DNA from: Candidatus Latescibacterota bacterium
GTDB taxonomy: Bacteria; Latescibacterota; UBA2968; UBA8231
Length of the DNA stretch: 64,000 bases
Direction: 5' to 3'
Assembly: GCA_022826515.1 (NCBI GenBank)
Contig: JAJDUT010000024.1
Location: 29,277 to 93,276 of the forward strand
Shown: positions 17,246 through 26,057 of the stretch, one piece after another
How the letters are laid out: each line of letters starts with the position of its first letter
Position numbering within the stretch: position 1 is the first letter of the stretch
Position numbers and translations under genes: made by a program
Notes under the pieces: generated by a model
Database searches by the model: none
What the model saw: only the letters and a program-made list of their open reading frames with translations
Told to the model about the DNA's origin: nothing

Positions 17246-18631
17246 ATGATTGGAAAGTCGAGTGGCGACGCATTGCGGGTGGGCGGATTTATTGTGGCCT
17301 GCGGCCTCCTAATGGGAGCGACCGGGGCTTATGCCGCGAGCGGCGAAGAGCTGCAATTCATTCTCAACACCTTTTCGTTTCTCGTTTGGGGCGTGCTGAT
17401 AATGTGGATGTGCGCGGGCTTTACCATGCTCGAAGCCGGGTCCGTGCGCACCAAGAACGCCTCCATGATCTGCCTCAAGAACATCGGGCTTTATTCGATT
17501 GCCGGTATCACGTATTACTTGCTCGGCTACAACCTCATGTACGTCGATGTGCAGGAAGGCTGGATCGGCTCTCTCAAGTTTTTATACGGGCCTTCGGATA
17601 ATGAGCTCAAGCTGTTGTCCGGGCAGGCGGCATCCGCCGCAGACGTAACAAAGGCTGGCCATGCCACCATGTCGGACTGGTTTTTCCAGATGGTCTTTGT
17701 GGCGACAACCGCTTCTATTGTATCGGGAACGATGGCCGAAAGGGTGAAGCTGTGGGCGTTTTTTGCTTTTACGGCCGTGCTGACGGTAATCATTTATCCC
17801 ATCGTCGGGGCTTGGACTTGGGGCGGCGGCTGGCTCAGTGCCATGGGATTTAAGGATTTCGCTGGCTCTACCATCGTGCATTCGACCGGCGGTTGGGCTG
17901 CGCTGGCCGGGGCGATCGTGGTCGGGGCGCGCTACGGGAAATTCCGCGCCGATGGCAGCGTCAAGGTCACGCCGCCTTCTAACGTCCCGGCCGTGACCTT
18001 GGGCGTTTTCATTTTGTGGCTGGGTTGGTTTGGCTTCAACGGCGGCTCGCAGCTTGCGCTGTCGAGCGCGAGCGATGCTGTCGCCATGAGCCATGTGCTG
18101 GTGAATACCAACCTCGCGGCCGCAGCCGGCGTCATAGCGGCGCTCTTCTTGTCGCGGCCCATCCTAGGACGCATCGACCTGATGGCCGTTCTCAACGGTG
18201 CGTTGGCCGGACTCGTCTCCATTACGGCCGGGCCAGATATCGTCGATCACTACTGGGCGCTCATAATTGGTGCCGTGGGCAGCGTGTTGTGCGTCGGCGG
18301 GATGAGATTTTTGGAGGTCGTCAAAATAGACGACATAGTAGGCGCGATTCCGGTCCACTTGTTCGCCGGCATCTGGGGGACCTTGGCGGTCTGCATTGCC
18401 GCCGGTGGCGACTTCGGCGTCCAGCTCACTGGGGTGCTGGCGATAGGCGCGTTCGCGTTTGCGGCTTCGTGGCTTGCGTGGTTTGTTCTAGACAAGATAA
18501 TGGGGGTGCGGGTGTCGCAGACTGCTGAAGAGCTCGGCCAGGATACCGCAGAGCTCGGAATCGAAGCGTACCCTGAGTTTGTGCTCATGCCCGATCAGGA
18601 TGACGTTGACCAAATTCGGAACAATGCTTAA
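17246..18631 (+). CDS. amt: ammonium transporter (Amt family)
   Basis: A 461-residue inner-membrane ammonium channel. The N-terminus looks like a cleavable signal (GATGAYAASGEE), as in many bacterial Amt proteins, followed by about 11 hydrophobic helices. Family signatures: FTMLEAGSVRTKN, the first pore His in VHSTGGWAALAGA, and the second pore His in AIPVHLFAGIWGTLA. A hydrophilic tail of about 30 residues ends the protein. AAAGGAGGGAGA precedes the ATG. The gene is followed 45 nt later by a STAS antagonist rather than by glnB, which is unusual; GlnD is encoded at 41961. Confidence 0.95.
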   Translation: MIGKSSGDALRVGGFIVACGLLMGATGAYAASGEELQFILNTFSFLVWGVLIMWMCAGFTMLEAGSVRTKNASMICLKNIGLYSIAGITYYLLGYNLMYVDVQEGWIGSLKFLYGPSDNELKLLSGQAASAADVTKAGHATMSDWFFQMVFVATTASIVSGTMAERVKLWAFFAFTAVLTVIIYPIVGAWTWGGGWLSAMGFKDFAGSTIVHSTGGWAALAGAIVVGARYGKFRADGSVKVTPPSNVPAVTLGVFILWLGWFGFNGGSQLALSSASDAVAMSHVLVNTNLAAAAGVIAALFLSRPILGRIDLMAVLNGALAGLVSITAGPDIVDHYWALIIGAVGSVLCVGGMRFLEVVKIDDIVGAIPVHLFAGIWGTLAVCIAAGGDFGVQLTGVLAIGAFAFAASWLAWFVLDKIMGVRVSQTAEELGQDTAELGIEAYPEFVLMPDQDDVDQIRNNA

Positions 18632-18676
18632 ATCAGATAAAAACGGTGCATACCATTTAGAAAGGTAGGAGATCAA

Positions 18677-19006
18677 GTGAATACCGAACAGAAGGACGGC
18701 GTATTAATCGCCAAGCCCGAAGGCCGCATCGACGGGGTCAATGCCCGCGACTTCCACGATGCCTTAAGCGAGGCGATCGGCGAGGACAACAACCCGGTGC
18801 TCGTCGATTTGACGGCCATCAACTACATCAGCAGCGCGGGCCTGCGGACGTTTCTGCTGATTGCCAAAACGCTCCAGCAGCGCAGCGCTCAGTTCGCGCT
18901 ATGCTCGCTTTCGGAGCCGATACGGGAAATTTTCGAAATCAGCGGCTTTGACAAGATCATTGCGATCCATGCCTCCGAAGAGGAGGCACTTGCCGCGCTG
19001 TTGTAA
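18677..19006 (+). CDS. STAS-domain anti-sigma-factor antagonist
   Basis: A 109-residue SpoIIAA/RsbV-like protein starting at GTG 18677 with AGGAG 6 nt before it. The motif INYISSAGLRTFLLIAK carries the serine that RsbW-type kinases phosphorylate. In partner switching, the dephosphorylated form sequesters the kinase and frees its target. The cognate kinase and phosphatase are very likely the products of 22452-22874 and 22871-24040, encoded convergently next door; the gene ends one base before the end of the histidine-kinase gene. Co-transcription with amt is likely. Confidence 0.92.
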   Translation: MNTEQKDGVLIAKPEGRIDGVNARDFHDALSEAIGEDNNPVLVDLTAINYISSAGLRTFLLIAKTLQQRSAQFALCSLSEPIREIFEISGFDKIIAIHASEEEALAALL

Positions 19007-21265
19007 TTAAACTGAAGAGGGCGTTGTGGTCGCGTCTGAATCGGCTGGGTCTGATTGCAAGGACGCCGACCGCTCCGTGGGCAGTTCGATGGTCATTTCG
19101 GTAAATTCGCCAGGCTCGGAATGGACCTTTATGATGCCCCCATGTTCGCGTACGATATCGTTGGAAAGCGCGAGGCCAAGCCCGGTTCCTTGATCGGTCG
19201 GCTTAGTTGTAAAGAATGGGTTGAAAATTTTATCGACGACATCCGGTGGAATCCCGTTCCCATTGTCGCGGATGCGGACTTCGACTTGATCGGGCGTTCG
19301 CCGGGAGCTGATCCAGAGCGTGGGAACGTAGTCCGATGCCGTCTCTGGAGCGTGTCGCTTCTCGTTGGTGGCGTAGCAGGCATTGCTCACCATGTTCAGA
19401 AAAACGCGAGCCAAATCCTGCGGGACCACCTCTAACTCTCCCACCTCCTCGTCTAAATCCTCCTTGATGTCGAGCTGAAAATCCGCATTAGTCGCTCGGG
19501 CGCTGTGGAAAGCGAGACGGGCGTGTTCTTCGAGCAGGTCGTTGATAGCCGCGGCCCGTGCCTCGCCGGACCCGCGACCCATCTGCAGCATGTCGCGGAC
19601 AATGCGGTTGGCGCGGTCGCCGTGGTGGCGGATGCGCCCGAGATTGTCGGTCAAGTCGCCCTTGATCTCGTTGAGTAGCTCGCGCTGCTCTTCGTTTATC
19701 TTTACGTCTTCTTCCTCTAGTACCTCTTGCAATTCCTCTAACAGTTCCTCCGAGACTTCTGCGAAGTTCTTGACGAAGTTCAAGGGGTTCTGGATTTCGT
19801 GCGCCACGCCCGCGGTGAGTTCGCCTAGGGCAGCCAGTTTTTCGCGCGTGACGATCTGATCCTGCGCCAGCTGCAGATCTTCGAGCACCTTTTCGAGCGT
19901 GGCATTTTTCTCTTCCAAATCCGCGGCGAGTTTTTCCACCAAGTTGAGCCGCTGGGCCTCCAACGAGTTATGGCGGAAAATTTCGAGGGCCGCGGCCATG
20001 TCGGCGACCTCGTCGCGCCCGGGCATCTCGATCTTTGCCTCTAGGTCGCCTTCTGCCATCCGGCGCATTCGGTTAGACAGAAATTCGAGGCGGCGCAACA
20101 GCACCCGACCCACTAACAGCCAAGCGATCAGGATCGCTCCGATGATGCCGATCGCGTTAATAGCGAGCAGGAGCTTGCGACCGGTGAAGATGGCTTGAGT
20201 GGAGGTTTGCGTGGCTTCCTGCGCGCTCCCTCGGGCCGTGTTGACTAGGCCCTCGACTTCGGAGACTAATTCAATGGACAAGTCGCGGTTGCGGTCGAGC
20301 AGTGCTCGTTGCTGTTCAACGACCTGGAGTTCCAAGGCGCGCAGAGCGAAAATCTTCTCGTCCCCTCGGCCTAGGTCAAACAGACGGTTAAAGGCTTGGT
20401 CGAGTTCGCTATGCAAGTAGGCGCGCTCGATGCGGAAGCCAACTTTGGGTATCTGGCGGTCAGAGGTCTGGTCGAGCGTGCCGTGCAAGGGGCCTGAGCC
20501 GAGCGCAGCGAGTTTTCGTTCGATGCCATCGACTGTGGAGTCGAAGCGCTCCTGTAAGGGCTCTAGCAGGAGCACGTCCGATAGGTTGAAGGTACTGGCC
20601 AGCAGGCGCGTGGCTGTGGTGGTCCCTTCCTGCAACTCGGCTAGATCGCGATAGAGAGAAAGTTCGGCCTCTGAAAGGTGTTGAGCGCGGGGTGCGGGCG
20701 GTTTGCCGAGGGTGCGGTAGCCGGTCATTGTGTAGAATAGCTGATCGTCGATGGCCGGAATCAAGATGCCTGTCAGTTCGTTTTGCAGTGACTCTAGGTT
20801 TTTTTGCAATCCACGGCTGCGCGCATTGAGCTCAAAGCGCTTGGACACCGAAAGCTCAATCGCGTTGATGTTGGCGATGAGGGTGTCGCCGCGGGCGCGA
20901 ATCCGCGCGAAGCGCTCCTCGGCTGCGCCCTGCTGAGTTAGGGCCGCCAATTGCTTTTTAAAGTCGTCTCGCTCGGAGGCGACTTTGGTGGCGACCTCAG
21001 CAAAGGCCATCGGCGTCTCGGCTGCTACCAAACGCGGGGCCGCCGCAGCGAGGGTGCCGCTTTGCTGGGCGACTGCAAAAGCGGTGGCTATTTCCGGGAC
21101 CGCCCGCTCGTTTACCTGCCTTTGGGCATCGCCGACTTGGTCGAAGGAAAACCACGCCACCAAACTCGCCACCATGGTGAGGACTACGGCCGTGCCGATG
21201 CCCATGTAGAGATGAAAGGCGATGCGGTGCCGGGCGGCGAGTACGCGTTTCAGAAGGGCGATCAT
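19007..21265 (-). CDS. membrane histidine kinase with TorS-like helical sensor
   Basis: A 752-residue sensor kinase. Transmembrane helix at about 19-40, a long mainly helical periplasmic region (about 42-362), a second helix at about 365-390, HAMP to about 440, coiled coil to 480, HisKA with phospho-acceptor His489 (TAGVAHEIQNPLNF), and HATPase with N624 (NMVSNAC), DNGNGIPP and GTGLGLAL. The tail after 735 is disordered. Its ATG overlaps the TGA of the binding-protein gene (ATGA). A helical periplasmic sensor next to a type I binding protein resembles the TorS-TorT arrangement, so the binding protein probably presents the signal; this is inference. The likely receiver is in the 22871-24040 product. 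Confidence 0.92.
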   Translation of the reverse strand: MIALLKRVLAARHRIAFHLYMGIGTAVVLTMVASLVAWFSFDQVGDAQRQVNERAVPEIATAFAVAQQSGTLAAAAPRLVAAETPMAFAEVATKVASERDDFKKQLAALTQQGAAEERFARIRARGDTLIANINAIELSVSKRFELNARSRGLQKNLESLQNELTGILIPAIDDQLFYTMTGYRTLGKPPAPRAQHLSEAELSLYRDLAELQEGTTTATRLLASTFNLSDVLLLEPLQERFDSTVDGIERKLAALGSGPLHGTLDQTSDRQIPKVGFRIERAYLHSELDQAFNRLFDLGRGDEKIFALRALELQVVEQQRALLDRNRDLSIELVSEVEGLVNTARGSAQEATQTSTQAIFTGRKLLLAINAIGIIGAILIAWLLVGRVLLRRLEFLSNRMRRMAEGDLEAKIEMPGRDEVADMAAALEIFRHNSLEAQRLNLVEKLAADLEEKNATLEKVLEDLQLAQDQIVTREKLAALGELTAGVAHEIQNPLNFVKNFAEVSEELLEELQEVLEEEDVKINEEQRELLNEIKGDLTDNLGRIRHHGDRANRIVRDMLQMGRGSGEARAAAINDLLEEHARLAFHSARATNADFQLDIKEDLDEEVGELEVVPQDLARVFLNMVSNACYATNEKRHAPETASDYVPTLWISSRRTPDQVEVRIRDNGNGIPPDVVDKIFNPFFTTKPTDQGTGLGLALSNDIVREHGGIIKVHSEPGEFTEMTIELPTERSASLQSDPADSDATTTPSSV

Positions 21266-22455
21266 GGCTTCGTCGCGCTTTTCAAAGAGCGGATGGGGTG
21301 GTATTGGCCGTCGCTGTCGAGCACGGTGAGGAAGACCGCGTCCGAACCCTGATTATCGCCGTCTCCATAGCGGAGCTCGAACCCATCTAGGTTGATGACA
21401 TCGGCGCTACGCAAGTTGTCTAATAAACAGGCTCGGCTGACCGCCCGCCCGCAGCCGGTGAGGGCGGCGATGGCTAGGCGGCCGGCTAGGTAGCCCTCGA
21501 ACGAGACAAAGCTAGGCTCTGCTCTCGGGGCGTGAGCTGTGAGGGCGCGGCGGTACGAGCCGACGATGGTCGGCTCGGTGGCTGTTGGGAAGGGCACGAC
21601 CTGTGAGACAATAACCCCCGTGCCGGCGGGGCCGAGTTCCCGCGCCAATGCTTTACTGCCCACGAAGGAGATGGTCACAAAGATGGGGGTGAAATTCGTC
21701 GCTTGCGCCCAGGCGATGAGGGTGGCGACTGGCTGGTAGGTCCCGACTAAAATCACGGCTTGAGGCTGGCCGCTGCGCAGGTCGAGCAGAGCGGTTTTTA
21801 CCGCCTTGGTGTTGCGCGGATACACGCCGACCGCCACGAGCGATAGCTCGCGACGTTCTAGTGCGAGGCGCACGCCGCGAAATCCCTCCCGGCCGAAGGA
21901 ATCGTCTTGGTACATGATGGCAATGCGCTTGATGTCTAGGTCTTCAGTCAGGCGGGCGACGATTTCTTCGGTTTCTTGATAGTAGGAGGCGCGCAGGTTG
22001 ACCACGCCGCGCCACTTGGGATCGCGGAGAAAGCTACTGCCCGTGAAGGGAGCGATGTAGGGGACGCCAGCGTCCTCGGCAATGGGAACAGTTGCGCGCG
22101 AGGTTGGAGTGCCGACGGCACCGATCAGCGCGAAGACCTGCTCGCCTTCGATTAGCTGGCGGGTGTTGTCGATGGCGGCTTCCGGCTCGTACCCGTCGTC
22201 GAGCGACACCAATTCGAGTCGTCGCCCGTGGACCCCGCCCTGCTCATTCACCTCGCGGAAGGCCGCCTGCATCCCGAGTCGCATGTTCCGGCCCAACTCT
22301 TGGGCTGGGCCGCTAAAGGCGGCGGATTGGCCAAAGAGGATACTCCGGTCAGAGACGCCGGACTGCTTCGACTTGAGCTCAGCCGAAAGTTCCTCGCCAA
22401 GCGCAGCACTCGCAATCAGCAGCGCGGTCGCGCATCGGGTAAGTGCGCTACTCAA
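21262..22455 (-). CDS. periplasmic type I binding protein, probable ligand sensor for the adjacent kinase
   Basis: A 397-residue protein with an N-terminal signal peptide and a Peripla_BP_6 fold. It shares long near-identical stretches with the protein at 5945-7198 (FGQSAAF.GPAQELG, FALIGAVGTPTSRA, LRASYYQETEE, YQDDSFG, DNQGSDAVFLTV). No ABC permease or ATPase is present; instead it sits between the RsbW-like gene and the histidine-kinase gene, overlapping both by 4 nt. It starts at TTG 22455, whose bases overlap the previous stop as TTGA. A role as a sensor component rather than an importer is inferred from this layout. Confidence 0.9.
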   Translation of the reverse strand: MSSALTRCATALLIASAALGEELSAELKSKQSGVSDRSILFGQSAAFSGPAQELGRNMRLGMQAAFREVNEQGGVHGRRLELVSLDDGYEPEAAIDNTRQLIEGEQVFALIGAVGTPTSRATVPIAEDAGVPYIAPFTGSSFLRDPKWRGVVNLRASYYQETEEIVARLTEDLDIKRIAIMYQDDSFGREGFRGVRLALERRELSLVAVGVYPRNTKAVKTALLDLRSGQPQAVILVGTYQPVATLIAWAQATNFTPIFVTISFVGSKALARELGPAGTGVIVSQVVPFPTATEPTIVGSYRRALTAHAPRAEPSFVSFEGYLAGRLAIAALTGCGRAVSRACLLDNLRSADVINLDGFELRYGDGDNQGSDAVFLTVLDSDGQYHPIRSLKSATKP

Positions 22456-22874
22456 CTATCCCTCCGCTTGACCAAGGTCAGGCAGTTCTTGTTTTGCTGT
22501 CGCTGGTAGCGGACCTCGTCCATCATGGTGCGCACGAGGTGGATGCCCAGCCCGCCCACGGTGCGGTCCTCAACCTCGGCGTTCAAGTCTGGCTCTGGAG
22601 CATCGACGAGTGGATTGAAGGCGTGGCCGTCGTCCTCGATCTCGATGGTGATCGCCTCGTCCTCTGAGGAGATGACTATTTTGATTTCGTGGGATTGATC
22701 GTCATCGTGTCCGTAGTTGACGATGTTGACCCCCAATTCCTCGACGGCTAGCCCGATCTGAAAGGTGACGTCTGGCGACCAGTTTTCTTCTTCTGCTAGC
22801 TCCTCAATAGCGGCGTTGACCTTGTGCAGTTCGTCTAGTTCAGTCGCGATGAGCAGCGATCTTTGGGCACTCAT
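22452..22874 (-). CDS. RsbW/SpoIIAB-like serine kinase (HATPase anti-sigma factor)
   Basis: A 140-residue HATPase_c_2 protein. The N box is in AVEELGVNIVNYGH, the G1-like segment in IEDDGHAFNPL, and the glycine-rich lid in TVGGLGIHLVRTMMDEVRY. Such proteins bind a sigma factor or other target and phosphorylate the STAS antagonist. The gene overlaps its upstream phosphatase gene (ATGA) and downstream binding-protein gene. No sigma factor gene is in the window, so the target is unknown. Confidence 0.93.
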   Translation of the reverse strand: MSAQRSLLIATELDELHKVNAAIEELAEEENWSPDVTFQIGLAVEELGVNIVNYGHDDDQSHEIKIVISSEDEAITIEIEDDGHAFNPLVDAPEPDLNAEVEDRTVGGLGIHLVRTMMDEVRYQRQQNKNCLTLVKRRDS

Positions 22875-24040
22875 TGGTCGGTCTCGCTGCGGCGAAGCGT
22901 CAGGCAGGTGACGTCGTCAAATTGAGGGGCATCGCCGGCAAAGGCTTCAACCGCCGCAAAAACCGCCTCGTTGGTAGCGCGGGCGTCCATAGGCGTCCCG
23001 TCGGTGAAAATTTTGCACAAACGCTCTAGCTCGAACTGGTCGCCTTGGTCGTTTTCGGCCTCGGTGACGCCATCGGTGTACAAGACGACGCGGTCGCCGG
23101 GTTGCAGGAACATCGAGCTTTCGTCAAAAGTGAAATCTGGCACCACGCCGAGCGCCACCCCGCCGGTCGGCGGAATCACGGTCGAGCTGCCATCGGCGTG
23201 GACCACCAGCGGCGTATTGTGCCCGCCATTGGCATAGGCCAACTCACCGGTTGCTGGATCGAAAGTCGCGTAAAAGACGGTTACGAACATGGCGGCGTCG
23301 TTTTCTTCTTGCAGCAGTTGATTTACTTCGCTCAACACCTTGCCCGGCGAATCGAGGCCAATGGCCGAGCCTTTCAGCAGGGTGCGGCTCGACATCATAA
23401 ACAGGGCCGCCGGCACGCCCTTGTCCGAGACATCGGCGACGACGAGGCCGATGCGGCCGTCTTCAAGGGTCAAGACGTCGAAGAAATCGCCACCGACATC
23501 GCGCGCGGGCTTCATGCCGCCAAAAATTTCAAAGCCCGAACCCGTGGGGAAACTGGTGGGCAAGATGGACTGCTGCATCTTGTTGGCCACGCTGAGTTCG
23601 TTTTGCAAGGCGACCAATTTGTCGCGCGATTCCAGCGCCTCGCGCCACAACTCCAGATGGCGCAAGGTGCGCTGGATGGTCACCTTCATGTCCTCGAAGT
23701 CGATGGGCTTGGTGATAAAGTCAAACGCGCCCCGGTTCATGGCCGTGCGGATGTTCTTCATATCGCCGTAGGCCGAGACGATGACCGAGCGGATGTTGGG
23801 GTCCACCTTGGGGATCTGCTCTAGCAAGGTGAGTCCGTCCATCCGCGGCATGTTAATATCCGAGAGCACCATGTCGACGTCTTGCTCTTCGGTTAGCACC
23901 TCTAGGGCTTCAACGCCGTTTTGGGCAAACATAAAGCTGTACTGGCCCGAGCGAATTTCGCGGCGCATGCGCTGCCTTACTAGGTGCTCTAAATCTGGCT
24001 CGTCATCGACGACGAGGATCTTAGGTCGTATTATTGCCAT
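22871..24040 (-). CDS. response regulator with PP2C/SpoIIE phosphatase output (RsbU/RssB-like)
   Basis: A 389-residue protein. The receiver (about 5-125) has the acidic pair in VVDDEPD and the phosphorylated Asp in MVLSDINMPRMDG. A short helical linker leads to a PP2C-type SpoIIE phosphatase with GGDFFDVL and GLVVADVSDKGVPAALFM, metal-binding aspartates of the family. It would dephosphorylate the STAS antagonist when its receiver is phosphorylated, presumably by the kinase at 19007. ATG at 24040 is preferred; an in-frame TTG lies 12 nt upstream. First gene of the four-gene overlapping operon. Confidence 0.93.
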   Translation of the reverse strand: MAIIRPKILVVDDEPDLEHLVRQRMRREIRSGQYSFMFAQNGVEALEVLTEEQDVDMVLSDINMPRMDGLTLLEQIPKVDPNIRSVIVSAYGDMKNIRTAMNRGAFDFITKPIDFEDMKVTIQRTLRHLELWREALESRDKLVALQNELSVANKMQQSILPTSFPTGSGFEIFGGMKPARDVGGDFFDVLTLEDGRIGLVVADVSDKGVPAALFMMSSRTLLKGSAIGLDSPGKVLSEVNQLLQEENDAAMFVTVFYATFDPATGELAYANGGHNTPLVVHADGSSTVIPPTGGVALGVVPDFTFDESSMFLQPGDRVVLYTDGVTEAENDQGDQFELERLCKIFTDGTPMDARATNEAVFAAVEAFAGDAPQFDDVTCLTLRRSETDQ

Positions 24041-24083
24041 TTTTTTTCCCAAGTTTGGGTTAGCCTAACGCGGCTGTCAAAGG

Positions 24084-25211
24084 TTAATTGCCCGGTTCTA
24101 TCACTACCTTCATGGCCGCTTCGCCGCCGGTAATATCGAGGCCCTCGCGGATGTCGGATAGCGGCAGCCGATGCGTGATAAAGCGATCCAAGGGCGCGGT
24201 GGTGCGGCGCAAAAAAGATAGCGCGGTCTTGAACTGCATGGAAGGATAGGCCCACATGCCGCGGATGTCCAAATCTTTAAAACAGACGATGTGCGGGTGG
24301 ATCTCTACTGCCCCTGGGTCGGTGAAGTGCCCGACCTCCACGACGATGCCACCCCGGCGCACCAAGTCGAGCGATTCTTTGAAGGCTATGGGCACGCCGG
24401 CTGTTTCAATGACGATATCGGCTCCCACGCCCTCGGTCATGTCGTGGAGGGCTTGCTGCCGCTGCTCGGGACTACCTTCGCCCATCGCGAGTACTTGATG
24501 AGCGCCCATGGTGCGGGCGAGTTCCAGCCGGGCCGCACTTAGGTCGCCGGCAATAATTAGGTCCGTGCCGATGTGGCTCAGCACTGCCACCACGAGCTGG
24601 CCGATGGGGCCGGCTCCGAGGACCAGCACGGATTTGTCGAGGCCCAGCCCTTCGCCGATGTGCGGGATACCCGGTCCCAAGGCGCGCTCTACGGCGCGGG
24701 TGGCCACAGCGGCTGGCTCGGTGAGTACAGCCCGTTCCGAGGGCAGATCATCGGGAATCTTGAAGAGCCACGAATGGCCCGTCAGATGAAGGTATTCGGC
24801 AAAACCGCCGCGCGGCATGGGTGCTATATCGGCGCTTACGAATCCATACACAAAGCGGTTGGAGCACAGGGTGGGCCGCTGGGGCATGTGCAGGCAGTAG
24901 TAGCACCGCCCACAGGCCCGCGACGAGGGCGTCGTGGTGACGCGGTCGCCCACTGCGACTGGGCCGCCCACTATAGCCAAGCTATCGGCTGCGGCCGGGC
25001 CCATCTCTTCGATGGTGCCTACTAATTCGTGGCCGGGTATCACGGGAAACGGCAGGGCCATGTGGCCAGCGAACATGTGCTTGTCGCTGCCGCAGATGCC
25101 GGTGCGTTCGATTTTCAGTAGGACTTCGTCGTCGCCGATCTGGGGTTTGGGATACGAGCGCACGGCGATCTGGCCTGGGCCGGTCATAATCGCTGCCTGT
25201 ATCTGACTCAT
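24084..25211 (-). CDS. zinc-binding alcohol/sorbitol dehydrogenase (MDR family)
   Basis: A 375-residue NAD(P)-dependent dehydrogenase. Catalytic zinc motifs TGICGSDKHMF and PGHELVG; structural zinc lobe ACGRCYYCLHMPQRPTLC with four cysteines; nucleotide loop VLGAGPIGQLVV. It belongs to the sorbitol/threonine dehydrogenase branch of the MDR family. Last gene of a three-gene minus-strand set (dehydrogenase, isomerase, dehydrogenase), 22 nt after the isomerase gene, suggesting polyol or rare-sugar oxidation. Confidence 0.92.
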   Translation of the reverse strand: MSQIQAAIMTGPGQIAVRSYPKPQIGDDEVLLKIERTGICGSDKHMFAGHMALPFPVIPGHELVGTIEEMGPAAADSLAIVGGPVAVGDRVTTTPSSRACGRCYYCLHMPQRPTLCSNRFVYGFVSADIAPMPRGGFAEYLHLTGHSWLFKIPDDLPSERAVLTEPAAVATRAVERALGPGIPHIGEGLGLDKSVLVLGAGPIGQLVVAVLSHIGTDLIIAGDLSAARLELARTMGAHQVLAMGEGSPEQRQQALHDMTEGVGADIVIETAGVPIAFKESLDLVRRGGIVVEVGHFTDPGAVEIHPHIVCFKDLDIRGMWAYPSMQFKTALSFLRRTTAPLDRFITHRLPLSDIREGLDITGGEAAMKVVIEPGN

Positions 25212-25233
25212 GCTGTTCTTCTCCTATACAATT

Positions 25234-25989
25234 CTAATAGCCAATGCTGCGCATGTACTGGCGGTTGATTTGCATCTTTTCGGTTTCGGGCCGCTTGGCT
25301 GCTCCGGGACAGACTGTGATCCAGCCGGTGTATCCGGCCTCCCGCAGCGCCGCCATAAATGCCGGGTAGTCGCACATGGGGCCTTCGCCTAGTTCCACGG
25401 TCTGTCCGTCTTTGAAATCGTGCAGATGCACGTACGCGATTCGCGCGGCGAAATCGCGCACGGCTTGGACCGGGTCGTAGCCCCAATGCACGGCGTGGGA
25501 CATGTCCATACAGAGGCGGCACGCGTCTAGGCGACCCATGAAGCGCTTCCACTCTGCGGCGCTATCGACGAGGTGATTGATATGCGGATGAAATGTAACC
25601 ATAACGCCTAAGTTTGCGCCGTACGCGGCTAGATCCTCGTACGCGGCTGCCATCTGGTCCAGTTCCGCGTCCGTGCCGTTGCGGTTTTCTCGCCCCGGCC
25701 CTTTGGTCATAAAGGTTGCGACCCCGAGCTCGGCGGCAAACTCGATTCGCCGCTTGTTGATCTGTTGGCTCGGCCCGTCGAGGTCCAGCGCGACATTCGG
25801 CCCGCAGACCGCGGCCACTTCCACGCCAGATGCCTCGCAGAGCCGACGCACGCGCTGGGGCGTGCCCAACCAGTCGAGCGGTTGCCGTGCCTCCCAGCCA
25901 TCCCAGCCAAAAGTTCGCAGGGCTTCTAGCTCTTGCGCTAGGTCGGGTGCCCGCCAGAATAGGCCGCTGTACGCCAATTTGTAGCTCAT
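25234..25989 (-). CDS. sugar phosphate isomerase/epimerase-like TIM barrel
   Basis: A 251-residue protein of the AP-endonuclease-2/xylose isomerase-like TIM-barrel family. Typical metal-site segments: VMVTFHPHINHLVDS, LCMDMSHAVHWGYDP, and IAYVHLHDFKDG. Members isomerise or epimerise keto-sugars, inosose or related compounds. Placed between two dehydrogenases, it probably handles the keto-sugar that one of them makes; the substrate is not readable from sequence. Confidence 0.88.
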   Translation of the reverse strand: MSYKLAYSGLFWRAPDLAQELEALRTFGWDGWEARQPLDWLGTPQRVRRLCEASGVEVAAVCGPNVALDLDGPSQQINKRRIEFAAELGVATFMTKGPGRENRNGTDAELDQMAAAYEDLAAYGANLGVMVTFHPHINHLVDSAAEWKRFMGRLDACRLCMDMSHAVHWGYDPVQAVRDFAARIAYVHLHDFKDGQTVELGEGPMCDYPAFMAALREAGYTGWITVCPGAAKRPETEKMQINRQYMRSIGY

Positions 25990-26057
25990 TTCCCTACGCC
26001 TGTTTGCAAAGGTTTCAATGTACCCAACCGCCTAGGCTGGGGCAAATAAAGGCGGGG

